Shown: positions 52,865-60,633 of the stretch, piece by piece
How the letters are laid out: every line of letters starts with the position of its first letter
Numbering within the stretch: the first letter of the stretch is position 1
DNA from: Halobacteriales archaeon QS_4_69_31
GTDB lineage: Archaea > Halobacteriota > Halobacteria > Halobacteriales > Haloarculaceae
DNA length: 62,446 nt
Assembly (NCBI GenBank): GCA_003021655.1
Contig: PXRP01000019.1
Coordinates: forward strand, 1-62,446
Reading direction: 5' to 3'
Notes under the pieces: model-generated
The model's input: the letters and a program-made list of their open reading frames with translations, nothing else
Databases searched by the model: none
Told to the model about the DNA's origin: nothing
Program-made: the position numbers and the translations under genes

Positions 52865-53325
52865 GCCTGATGGACTGCTCCCCCGCCCCGATATAGTTGC
52901 TGGTCGCCGCCGGCCTGCGGGGGCCTGCCGTCGACCCGCGGTCTACGAAGTTCGAGCGCGGGACGAGTCGGCCCGCTCGGTCCACGTCGAGTTCGGAGGT
53001 CCACACGCCTCGGCCCGCTCAGTTCACGTCGAGTTCGAAGGCCCGGACGTCCTCGAAGACGGCCTCGGCGGTGTCGAGATCCTGGTGCTCCTAGTGTTTG
53101 GCGTCGGTCCCCTGGTTCTCGTCGCGGTCGGCGCCTACCTGTTCGGCAAGTCCAGGGGCAAATCGGAGGCCCGGAGCGAGGTGCAATCGGACCGCTCGGA
53201 CTCGGACTCTTCGAGGCCGTCGGCGTCCCGTTCGTGTGACCCGGCCGCCGTAGCCGGACATACACGACCCCCGCCGGCGTCGATAGAGCGGCAGTGCTTA
53301 GTCACAGGGCCGGGTATCGAGGAGT
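52865..53325. pseudogene. Decayed minus-strand gene and tandem repeat
   Basis: About 460 nt without an intact gene. On the minus strand the piece DLDTAEAVFEDVRAFELDVN ends at a stop near 53029, but an in-frame TAG interrupts it at about 53092. Upstream, LAEQVGADRDENQGTDAKH continues the frame, and HERDADGLEESESERSDC lies in another frame. The plus strand shows a membrane-span-like reading (EILVLLVFGVGPLVLVAVGA) without a stop. I infer a decayed gene; direction is uncertain. The region includes a 42-bp tandem duplication at 52968-53051. Confidence 0.35.
52968..53051 (+). repeat. 42-bp imperfect tandem duplication
   Basis: Two copies (52968-53009 and 53010-53051) begin TCGGCCCGCTC(G/A)GT(C/T)CACG and differ at several positions. 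The unit length is divisible by three, so a frame through it keeps phase. Confidence 0.7.
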
Positions 53326-54354
53326 ATGCCAGAACTGGGCAAGGTCGACCGCGAGTTCTTCGACGAGTACATCTACCCGCACCTCGGTGCCGACCGCGAG
53401 GACGTGACCCTGGGGCCACAGCACGGCGTCGACTTCGGCGTCGTCGAGTTCGAGGAGACGGCCGTCGTGATGGCGACGGACCCGATATTCGTGATGCCCT
53501 CGCTGGGGTTCGAGCGCGCCGCGTGGTTCGCGGTCCACATCCTCATGTCTGACGTGGCAGTCTCGGGACTGGCGCCGACCCACCTCGCGGTCGATTTCAA
53601 CCTCCCGCCGGAGATCACGGACGCCGAGTTCGCCACCGTCTGGGAGACCTTCGACCGCGAGGCCCGGGCGTTCGACGTCGCCGTCACCACCGGCCACACC
53701 GGCCGCTACGAGGGGTGTAACTACCCGATGGTCGGCGGCGGGACCGCACTCGCCGCCGGCGACCCCGCCGACGTCGTCCGGCCCGACGGCGCCCGCCCGG
53801 GCGACCGCGTCGTCGTCACGAAAGGCCCCGCCATCGAGGCGACCGGCCTGCTCGCAATCCAGTTCGAGTCGCTGATGCGCGGCGAGGTCCCCGACGACGA
53901 GGCAGACGCCGCGATGGACCGCTTCTACGACATGAGTCCGGTCGAGGACGCGCTGGCCGCGGCCGACGCCGGGCCGGTCACCGCGATGCACGACGCCACC
54001 GAGTGTGGGATATACGGCGGCCTCTACGAGATGGCCCGGGCCGCCGGCGTCGGCATCGAACTCGACCGCGACCGCGTCCCGGTCCTGCCGGGGGTCGAGG
54101 CCGCCTGTGACTTCTTCGGGATCGACCCCTGGGCGTCCATCTCGGAGGGGACGCTCCTAGCGACGGTCGACCCGTCCGGCGTCGAGGACGTCCTCGCGGC
54201 GCTCGAAGACGCCGACATTCCCGCGGCCGAGGCCGGCGAGGTCACCGACGGGTCCGGCCTCGTCGTCGACGGCGAACCCACCGACCACCCCGGTGCCGAC
54301 CCGTTCTGGGCGGCGATGGCCGAGTACATGCAGAAACTCGACGAGTCCGCGTGA
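53326..54354 (+). CDS. AIR synthase-related (PurM/HypE-fold) protein
   Basis: 342 residues. PELGKVDREFFDEYIYPHLG begins the protein. The metal/ATP-binding segment FVMPSLGFERAAWFAVHILM then SDVAVSGLAPTHLAVDFNLP is characteristic of PurM/HypE. VAVTTGHTGRYEGCNYPMVG and GDRVVVTKGPAIEATGLLAI follow; the C-terminal domain has HDATECGIYGGLYEMARAAG and ISEGTLLATVDPSG. This is the archaeal AIR-synthase-related group, with no purine or hydrogenase genes nearby. The actual ATP-dependent reaction is unknown. Confidence 0.85.
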   Translation: MPELGKVDREFFDEYIYPHLGADREDVTLGPQHGVDFGVVEFEETAVVMATDPIFVMPSLGFERAAWFAVHILMSDVAVSGLAPTHLAVDFNLPPEITDAEFATVWETFDREARAFDVAVTTGHTGRYEGCNYPMVGGGTALAAGDPADVVRPDGARPGDRVVVTKGPAIEATGLLAIQFESLMRGEVPDDEADAAMDRFYDMSPVEDALAAADAGPVTAMHDATECGIYGGLYEMARAAGVGIELDRDRVPVLPGVEAACDFFGIDPWASISEGTLLATVDPSGVEDVLAALEDADIPAAEAGEVTDGSGLVVDGEPTDHPGADPFWAAMAEYMQKLDESA

Positions 54355-54421
54355 AGCGTCGGCCACCGCTTCCGGTTCGGGAGCGGTGCCGAGTGCCGGG
54401 AGCTGCCGCGGGTCCCGGACG

Positions 54422-54724
54422 GTGGGAGACGGCAGCGGCCCTGGCGGACTCGCGGGCTGTAACGCACTCACGGGCGAACCTGACGAGACGCCCACGTCCG
54501 GCCCGACCGAGACGGCCGTCCCGACGAGGACGCTGACGCCGGGAGAGACGGCCGACGGCGGGAGACCTCTTCGGGACGACTGGCGCCCATCGACGAGGCT
54601 GGTCGCCGCCGACCCGGACACGGACGCCGAGTTCGGGGCCGCGCCCGCGCTGTCCGGCGCCACCGCGCTCGTCGGCTCTCCGGGCTTCAGGGCCGACAGC
54701 GCCGCGTACCTCTTCGACCTCTAG
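54422..54724 (+). pseudogene. Truncated FG-GAP-type lipoprotein
   Basis: The plus strand from about 54422 reads GGLAGCNALTGEPDETPTSG, where LAGC is a lipobox, followed by a Thr/Pro linker and WRPSTRLVAADPDTDAEFGA then ALSGATALVGSPGFRADSAA and YLFDL-stop at 54724. ADPDTDAEFG...ALVGSPG is one FG-GAP-like beta-propeller blade. Family members carry several blades; here the chain ends after one. The signal-peptide start is missing and only a GTG in a poor context is in frame. I infer a truncated, non-functional gene. Confidence 0.55.
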
Positions 54725-54841
54725 GTCGCCGAACGGGGCCCTCGACTCCGAACTGACCGTTCTTCCGAACGAGAAATCACGTGCGGATGTCAGGGACTCG
54801 TTGGGTGCTGGCGGCAGAGAATTCGGCGCCCGGCAGGCCGG

Positions 54842-55009
54842 TCAGGCCTGGCCTGTCCCGTGTACGTCCGCGAAATCGATGGCGGCCGACGACTGGATCC
54901 AGGCGTCGGGGTTGCGCTCGTCGTACAGGATGACGTCGCCGTCGAGCAACTCGAACGCGCTACAGCGGTCGTTGAACCCACCGTCGGGCGGTGGCGTGAT
55001 GGTCGCCAT
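54842..55009 (-). CDS. 55-aa conserved haloarchaeal protein (CSAFELLDGDVILYD type)
   Basis: A short gene from the ATG at 55009, reading MATITPPPDGGFNDRCSAFE, then LLDGDVILYDERNPDAWIQS and SAAIDFADVHGTGQA. The CSAFELLDGDVILYDERNPD segment is, as I recall, the signature of a small protein widespread in haloarchaea (DUF7331-like). AT-rich sequence including AAATTTAAGG upstream (about 55037-55046) is a likely TATA region. Function is unknown. Confidence 0.65.
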   Translation of the reverse strand: MATITPPPDGGFNDRCSAFELLDGDVILYDERNPDAWIQSSAAIDFADVHGTGQA

Positions 55010-55111
55010 GTCTCACTCTGGGAGCGGCGACTGTCGGCCTTAAATTTTGCCCTGAGTGTGGTACGACATATTATTAGCATATTAATATTCCGCCGGGTCG
55101 GGGTACAGTCC

Positions 55112-55369
55112 CTACCCTTCGCCCTCGGACTGGTGCGGTTCGCCGACGGCCTCGCGGGGCAAAAGCGAGCGGACCTCCGCGACGAGGTCGTCGGCAGAGT
55201 CGAACCGGTCGGCGTTCGACTCCGAGACGACCTCGCCGATGGTCGTCTCGCCGTCGGCCAGCAACAGGGTCGTCGTGCCGAGTTCGTCGACGACGTCGTC
55301 GGGGGACACCGGATACGAGAGGCTCGATAGCTCCGATTCGAGTTCGGACAGTCTGATGGCTCTGTCCAT
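55112..55369 (-). CDS. DUF5789-like protein
   Basis: 85 residues from MDRAIRLSELESELSSLSYP at 55369. VSPDDVVDELGTTTLLLADG, TTIGEVVSESNADRFDSADD and LVAEVRSLLPREAVGEPHQS cover the whole chain. The pattern (short helix, beta hairpin, helix) is that of the haloarchaeal DUF5789 group. Unknown function. It is divergent from thiDN, 82 nt away. Confidence 0.7.
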   Translation of the reverse strand: MDRAIRLSELESELSSLSYPVSPDDVVDELGTTTLLLADGETTIGEVVSESNADRFDSADDLVAEVRSLLPREAVGEPHQSEGEG

Positions 55370-55451
55370 ACAGCCGGGAGGGGCGGCGCGGACAAGTGCT
55401 AGTTATGTAGCGCTCGTCAGACATTTGGGGCCGCCCGGACAAGCCCCGCCC

Positions 55452-56822
55452 ATGACACGACAGGCCGTGCCGGTGTCGCCGCCGACCGTGTTGACCATCG
55501 CGGGCAGCGACTCGGGCGGCGGGGCCGGCATCCAGGCGGACCTGAAGACGATCGAGGCCTGTGGCGGGTTCGGGACCAGCGCGGTCACGAGCGTCACGGC
55601 CCAGAACACGACCGGCGTCGAGAGCACGCACGTCCTCCCGGCGGCGGAGGTCGACGCCCAGTGCGAGGCGGTGCTGTCGGACTTCGACGTCGCGGCGGTC
55701 AAGACGGGGATGCTCGCCACCGCTGACGTGGTCGAGACCGTGACCGGCCGGGTCCGGGACCTGGACGTGCCGGCGGTCGTCGACCCGGTGATGGTCGCCG
55801 CCTCGGGCGACCGCCTGCTCGCCCGCGCGGCCGAGTCCGCCTACGAGGACCTCGTCGCCGAGTCGACGCTGGTGACGCCGAACGTCGACGAGGCGGCCGT
55901 CCTGACCGACACCGACCCCGGGAACGAGGCCGAGGCCCGCGAGGCGGGCGAGCAACTGGTGGCGATGGGCGCCGACGCCGCGCTCGTGAAGGGCGGCCAC
56001 CTCGGCGGCGACGACGTGGTCGACGTACTCGTCACCGGCGACAGCGTCGAGACGTTCCGCCACCCCCGGGTCGACGCCGAGGCGACCCACGGCTCGGGCT
56101 GTACGCTCTCCTCGGCGGTCGCGACCGACCTCGCCCACGGCGAGGGGCTCACCGAGGCCGTCGGCGCGGGCGTCGACCTGCTCGGGCGGGCCGTCCGCTA
56201 CAACCTCGACGTAGGCGAGGGACCGGGCGCGGTCCACCACCTCGTCGAAACCCGCGACATGGCGGCCCGCGACACGACGGTCGCGGCGGTCGCGGGCGTC
56301 GTCGACCGCCTGACCGACCGCGACCTCCGGCCGCTGGTCCCCGAGGTGGGGACCAACGTCGCGGGCGCGACGCCCTACGCCGAGCGGCCCGGCGAGACCG
56401 CCGCCGTCGAGGGCCGTATCACGGCGACGCTGTCGGGCGTCCGCGCCAACAGCGGCGTGCGCGTCGGCGCCTCGACCCACGTGGCGACGGCGCTGCTCGC
56501 GGCCCGCGAGGCCGACCCCGCTCTCGGCGTCGCCGCCAACTACCGCTACGACGACGATATCGCGGACGCGCTGGCGGCCGCCGACTGCGCGGTCGTCGCG
56601 GCCGAACGGACGGGCGAGGCGGTCGACGGCGCGTCAGCGTCGCCGGATGACGCCCGGGTGCCGGTGGCGGCCGTCGAGCGCGCGGTCGACGCGGCGGACG
56701 GCCGGCCGGTCGCGGTCGTCGACGCCGAGGGGCCGACCGGGGCGCTCGTCTACCTCCTCGCCGTCGACGCCGACGGACTCGTCGGGACCACCGGATCGGT
56801 CCTCGCCGACCTCGACGGGTGA
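55452..56822 (+). CDS. HMP/HMP-phosphate kinase fused to thiamine-phosphate synthase (ThiD-ThiN)
   Basis: 456 residues from MTRQAVPVSPPTVLTIAGSD at 55452. Residues 1-270 are ThiD: AGSDSGGGAGIQADLKTIEA at the start and HGSGCTLSSAVATDLAHGEG for the ATP site. Residues about 285-456 are ThiN: PEVGTNVAGATPYAERPGET and GVRVGASTHVATALLAAREA. ThiN joins HMP-PP and the thiazole phosphate in many archaea in place of ThiE. The fused protein performs two steps of thiamine synthesis in the cytoplasm. I looked for a TPP riboswitch upstream and saw none. Confidence 0.94.
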   Translation: MTRQAVPVSPPTVLTIAGSDSGGGAGIQADLKTIEACGGFGTSAVTSVTAQNTTGVESTHVLPAAEVDAQCEAVLSDFDVAAVKTGMLATADVVETVTGRVRDLDVPAVVDPVMVAASGDRLLARAAESAYEDLVAESTLVTPNVDEAAVLTDTDPGNEAEAREAGEQLVAMGADAALVKGGHLGGDDVVDVLVTGDSVETFRHPRVDAEATHGSGCTLSSAVATDLAHGEGLTEAVGAGVDLLGRAVRYNLDVGEGPGAVHHLVETRDMAARDTTVAAVAGVVDRLTDRDLRPLVPEVGTNVAGATPYAERPGETAAVEGRITATLSGVRANSGVRVGASTHVATALLAAREADPALGVAANYRYDDDIADALAAADCAVVAAERTGEAVDGASASPDDARVPVAAVERAVDAADGRPVAVVDAEGPTGALVYLLAVDADGLVGTTGSVLADLDG

Positions 56823-56952
56823 GGCCGTCGCCGACACAGGTTCGACGCCGAGCGCGAAACGCGGGCGTGTCACGGCCGGGGCCGCCGAACGCGGACCTGG
56901 CGGCCTGCGGCCGCACACGGACCGGTCACGCCCGGGGCTGGCGGGCGTGTCG

Positions 56953-59127
56953 CTACCGCCGACGGCCGCGGAGCACGCACACGACGACCAGCGCGAGGAG
57001 CGCCGAGAGCGTGACCGCCGGGCCGAACCCGGGTCCGACCGCGCTGGGACCGTCCCCGTCGTTCCCACCCCCGGTGTTGCTCTCTGTGGCGTCGCCGTTC
57101 TCGCCGCCCCCGGAGCCGACGGTGACCGTCAGGGGTTCGCTCCCCTCGACGGCGAGGCGGTGGTCGCCGGTCGAGGGGAGAGAGACCGGGATCGTCGTCG
57201 TCCACGTCTCGCCGGCGCGGAGCGTGACGACGCGCGTCGCCACGCGCTCGCCGTCGCGCGTGACGTTCACCTGCCGGCGCGCGGGGGCGTCGAACTCGTT
57301 GGTGACCGTCACGGTCACGCCGACGCGGCCCGGCCGGTCCAGCGATGTCCGGTTGACCGTGCTGTTCGCGATGGTCGCCGTCGCCGGTTCGTGGACGGCG
57401 ACCTCGATGGTGTCGGTGCCGAACGTGAGGGGGAACCTTCCTGCGGCGGTGAACGTGTGCGAGACGGTGTGGGTCGCCGTCTCGCCGGGCGCGAGCGTCC
57501 CCGAGACGGTCTCGCGGACCGTCTCGCCGACCGTGAACTGCTGTTCGTAGGACGCGTCCGCGCCGCCGGCGTTGGTGATGCTGGCGGTCGCGGTCAGCGT
57601 CTCGCCGGCGTACAGCGTCAGCGAGCCGTCGTCGACCGATCCGTTGCGGTACGGCCCCGAGACGGTCACGTCGGCGTTCCCGTCGGCGTCGCCGAACCGG
57701 TAGGTGAACCGCGCGGGCGTTTCGCCGAAGGCTTCGGCGTGCTGGCCCCGCGTCCAGGTCTCGGGGACCGCGGTCGTCGTCGTGTACTCGCGGGCAAACG
57801 TTGCGGCCTCGGAGCCGGCGGCGCCCGCGACAGCCGCCAGGACCCGTTTGTTGTCGACAGGCCCGTCGGCCTCGTTCAGCCGCGAGAGGACTGTCCCGAA
57901 CGAGCGGGTGCCGCCGGTCGCCAGCCTGACCCGGCGGTCGACGGCCGCGGTGACGAGCGCGCCCTTCCAGTAGTTTGCGGCGCTGGCCCACGTCGAGGGC
58001 CTCGCGAGGACCGCGCCCGACTGGGGGTCGAACCCTCCCCGGCGCAGGAACGCCCGGAAGTCGTCGAAGGTCGCCCGGCCGGTCTCCAGCGCGAGCAACG
58101 CGCTGTAGTAGGTGGCGGTGGCCTCGTCGAGCCAGCGGGCCGAGGGCGCCGGCTCGTAGCCCTGGCGGGCGTGGACGTACTCGTGGAACCAGGTGCTGTC
58201 GACGGCGTCGACCGGTTCCGCGTCGCGGACCCACATGTCGGTGTCGCCGACCTGGAGGCCGCGGACCCCCCACTCGACCGTGGTCGTCGGCGCGGCGAAG
58301 ACGGTGACCACCTCGTCGCGGTCGCCCACGCGCAGGCGGTCGGCGGCGTCTGCCAGCGCGGCGAACACCGCGTCCGGGCTCTCGGCCAGCCTCGCCCGCT
58401 CGGGGACGACCAGCCGGACCGTCTGCCCGTGGGCGGTCCAGGACCGGACCGTCGTCTCGCCCAGGTACGCGACCGAGTCACCGGCGTAGCCGGGGCCGGC
58501 GACCGTCGCCTCGCGCGAGAGGCCGACGGGCGTGTCCCCCTGCCACGCCCACTGGACCGGGATCTGGGGCCGCTGGACCAGCGCCCACGCCCCCGCGTCG
58601 ACGAAGAGGTACTGTCCCTCGAATCCCTCGGGTCCCGGCTGCTGGATGGTCTCGTTGGCCGGGACCGAGTACGAGAGCGTCGGCCGCCCGGTCTCACCGT
58701 CCCACTCGTACCCCTCCCCGGTCCGGTCGAACCCCTCAGTCTTGACGGCGGTCCCCTCGGGCGGAACCTGCGTCTCCAGCCGTGTGACGCCCTCCGGCAG
58801 GTCGAAAGCGTATGTGACCCGCACCTGGCCGCGCGCTTCGGGCGTGAGTGCCAGCCGCTGGGTCATCGCGATGGACCGGGGCGCGCTCGCCAGGACGGTG
58901 TCGACGTCGGTCGCGGCCGCGTGCCCGCCCGCCCGGGTCCGGGTAACCTCGACCCGCGTCCGGGGCTGGTCGAGTGTCTGGTGGGCCGCCGCGTCGCTCG
59001 CGAACCCGCTCCCGTCCGGGCGGTCCGGACCGGCCGCGGCGCCGGCGCCGCTCGTCGCCCCGACCACTGACAGCGACACCGCGAGGACCAGCGCCGCGAG
59101 CACCCACCCGCGGGCCGTCGGTCTCAT
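56953..59127 (-). CDS. Secreted HExxH metallopeptidase-like protein with PGF-CTERM anchor
   Basis: 724 residues. Signal peptide RGWVLAALVLAVSLSVVGAT. The HExxH site is HEYVH (H315, E316, H319), with E335 in RWLDEATATYYS, so the gluzincin pattern HExxH-(15)-E is complete. This resembles M61/M1-type peptidases. Two beta-sandwich (CARDB-like) domains follow: AGETLTATASITNAGGADAS and VTVTVTNEFDAPARRQVNVT. A Gly/Asn stretch leads to VGPGFGPAVTLSALLALVVV and CVLRGRRR, a PGF-CTERM signal for archaeosortase. The protein probably cleaves peptides at the cell surface. Confidence 0.85.
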   Translation of the reverse strand: MRPTARGWVLAALVLAVSLSVVGATSGAGAAAGPDRPDGSGFASDAAAHQTLDQPRTRVEVTRTRAGGHAAATDVDTVLASAPRSIAMTQRLALTPEARGQVRVTYAFDLPEGVTRLETQVPPEGTAVKTEGFDRTGEGYEWDGETGRPTLSYSVPANETIQQPGPEGFEGQYLFVDAGAWALVQRPQIPVQWAWQGDTPVGLSREATVAGPGYAGDSVAYLGETTVRSWTAHGQTVRLVVPERARLAESPDAVFAALADAADRLRVGDRDEVVTVFAAPTTTVEWGVRGLQVGDTDMWVRDAEPVDAVDSTWFHEYVHARQGYEPAPSARWLDEATATYYSALLALETGRATFDDFRAFLRRGGFDPQSGAVLARPSTWASAANYWKGALVTAAVDRRVRLATGGTRSFGTVLSRLNEADGPVDNKRVLAAVAGAAGSEAATFAREYTTTTAVPETWTRGQHAEAFGETPARFTYRFGDADGNADVTVSGPYRNGSVDDGSLTLYAGETLTATASITNAGGADASYEQQFTVGETVRETVSGTLAPGETATHTVSHTFTAAGRFPLTFGTDTIEVAVHEPATATIANSTVNRTSLDRPGRVGVTVTVTNEFDAPARRQVNVTRDGERVATRVVTLRAGETWTTTIPVSLPSTGDHRLAVEGSEPLTVTVGSGGGENGDATESNTGGGNDGDGPSAVGPGFGPAVTLSALLALVVVCVLRGRRR

Positions 59128-59172
59128 ACCCCCCGTTGGGAAAGGACCGTCCTAAATCTTCGCCAGTCCCGC

Positions 59173-59484
59173 GTGGTGGAGGCGTCCCGGGCCGACGGCC
59201 GCTGTCGCTCACACGTCCAGAGACGGAAACTGCTCGTCGCGTTACTCGACCACAACCCGCGGGACTGCTCGCCCGCAGTCCTGGCAGACCTGGAGGGGGG
59301 CGACTCGTTCAACCGGCTCGTCAGTATGGAACACGTCCACCTGCCGAAACTGGCCGACTACGGCCTCATCGAGTGCGACCGGGAGAACGCCAAGATCCCG
59401 AAAGGACCGACCTTCGACGATATCAGACCCCTCATCGAACTGCTGACCGACCACGAAGGGGAACTCCCCGCCGAGTGGCTGTGA
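59173..59484 (+). CDS. Winged-helix (DUF7344-type) regulator
   Basis: 103 residues from a GTG at 59173 (or 59176). RRKLLVALLDHNPRDCSPAV then FNRLVSMEHVHLPKLADYGL and IECDRENAKIPKGPTFDDIR match the haloarchaeal wHTH domain with the motif HVHLPKL. It probably binds DNA and may sense a signal through its C-terminus (LIELLTDHEGELPAEWL). TAAATCTT at 59155-59162 in the short intergenic gap may be the shared promoter with the divergent peptidase gene. Confidence 0.72.
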   Translation: MVEASRADGRCRSHVQRRKLLVALLDHNPRDCSPAVLADLEGGDSFNRLVSMEHVHLPKLADYGLIECDRENAKIPKGPTFDDIRPLIELLTDHEGELPAEWL

Positions 59485-59527
59485 GCGGGGGTCCCGCGCC
59501 CGGCCGGTAGCGCCGTTGGCGTCGCGG

Positions 59528-59968
59528 TCACGAGAGCAGCCGTGTCTTCTGTGCGACCACGAGCAGGACTGCGCCCCCGAGCGCGGGAACGAGGACGACA
59601 AGCGTGCTGACACGGACGCCGAGGTTCCAGGCGAGGACGTAGAGGTGGGCGATGGCGACCACCCAGCCGACGAAACCCGTCACCGCCGCGCGAAAGGCCG
59701 GGGCGTCCTGTGCCCGCTGTCGGACGACGGCGACGGCCGCGAGGCCGATAGCGGGGACCAGCCACACCGCGACCGACCGGGGCATGTACCGGTCCGGTTG
59801 CCCCCCGGAGAAGTGGACGGCCATCTCGGCGTGTAGCGCCGGCCACGCGAGCAGTCCGGCGACCAGACTCACCACCAGCGGGGCGAGGGCGACGAGGTCG
59901 CCGCCGTCCAGGTCGAGCGGTCCGACCGCGACTCGCGTCCGGAGGAGGGTCGACACGAGCGAGGACAT
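59528..59968 (-). CDS. DUF1648/SdpI-like membrane protein
   Basis: 146 residues with four membrane spans: LVALAPLVVSLVAGLLAWPA, VAVWLVPAIGLAAVAVVRQR, AVTGFVGWVVAIAHLYVLAW and STLVVLVPALGGAVLLVVAQ. The loop PALHAEMAVHFSGGQPDRYM contains the H-x-(G/N)-x-x-D motif of DUF1648 membrane proteins, some of which are linked to immunity against SdpC-like toxins. Function here is unknown. It is divergent from the truncated HTH gene. Confidence 0.75.
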   Translation of the reverse strand: MSSLVSTLLRTRVAVGPLDLDGGDLVALAPLVVSLVAGLLAWPALHAEMAVHFSGGQPDRYMPRSVAVWLVPAIGLAAVAVVRQRAQDAPAFRAAVTGFVGWVVAIAHLYVLAWNLGVRVSTLVVLVPALGGAVLLVVAQKTRLLS

Positions 59969-60008
59969 GGTGTCCGGACGTACGCACCGCGGGGGTTTAG
60001 CTCCCGCG

Positions 60009-60033
60009 CCGCGTCTCAGCGCGTGAGACGCGG
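60009..60033. promoter_or_regulatory. 10-bp perfect inverted repeat upstream of TATA (operator candidate)
   Basis: CCGCGTCTCA (60009-60018), loop GCGCG, TGAGACGCGG (60024-60033). The repeat ends 4 nt before a strong TATA box, TTTTTATAT at 60038-60046, which is about 27 nt before the GTG at 60071. The arrangement fits autoregulation by the HTH protein, and the site also faces the divergent membrane-protein gene. Confidence 0.6.
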
Positions 60034-60070
60034 GTGGTTTTTATATCCGGCGTCGGCATCTACCGCCACC

Positions 60071-60310
60071 GTGGATGGGTCGGCAGACCTCGGCGCGGTC
60101 GCGCAGTCGCTCGAAGACGGCTGCGTCCAGACGATACTCAGGGAGACGCTGGAGGAGCCAATGTCGGCCCCGGAGTTGACCGAGATGTGCGAAGCATCGC
60201 GCGCGACGGTCTACCGTCGCGTCGACGACCGCAGCGACCACGGCCTGCTGGCCGAACTCACCGGCATGGTCGCCATCCTCTATGGGTTCCTGGCCCCCCT
60301 CGGCGACTGA
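60071..60310 (+). CDS. Truncated winged-helix regulator
   Basis: 79 residues from the GTG at 60071 (VDGSADLGAVAQSLEDGCVQ), probably leaderless. The HTH is LEEPMSAPELTEMCEASRAT then VYRRVDDRSDHGLLAELTG, as in haloarchaeal ArsR-type regulators. Those are about twice as long and carry a C-terminal sensing part. Here the chain ends with a short hydrophobic tail (GMVAILYGFLAPLGD). It may be a surviving minimal regulator or a gene shortened by deletion. Confidence 0.5.
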   Translation: MDGSADLGAVAQSLEDGCVQTILRETLEEPMSAPELTEMCEASRATVYRRVDDRSDHGLLAELTGMVAILYGFLAPLGD

Positions 60311-60414
60311 CCACGGCGACCGTCGTCCAGAGTCTATCTGCGGAAACTTCCACTCGGTCGATGCGCCACGTGAAACAGCGTCCCTGCTCCCTCACCTAAC
60401 TCGACTCTGCACGT

Positions 60415-60633
60415 TTATATATGGATACCCTCGGAGATGGAAAGAGCTTCTGAAGACGAATGCTCCTTGTCGTTCAGGTCCCCTCGTCTGATGTTCACCC
60501 CACGCTCTCCGAGTGCTCGTGCGGCCTCGCTATCCGGCGTTCGTGTCAGACCACGAACGGCGAATTCCCGGCCGGCTGCCAGGAGATGGTCGATTGTAAC
60601 ATCTCGTAACCACAGGCGTCCGAGCCGTGCGAA
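60415..60633 (-). pseudogene. NmrA-type NAD(P)-binding reductase fragment
   Basis: In the frame of the HxlR gene, directly after its stop, the minus strand reads TIDHLLAAGREFAVRGLTRT, PDSEAARALGERGVNIRRGD, LNDKE then SSSEALSISEGI before a stop at 60415. This is the first Rossmann unit of NmrA/SDR proteins (D-LLAxGxxVRGLTR, GVEIVxGDL), but the GxxGxxG start and the rest are absent. NmrA-like genes often sit next to HxlR regulators. I infer the relic of an operon. Confidence 0.6.

Noticed and set aside
55370..55451. A TPP riboswitch upstream of thiDN
   Set aside because: The 82-nt gap lacks the conserved THI-box words and is too short for the full aptamer.
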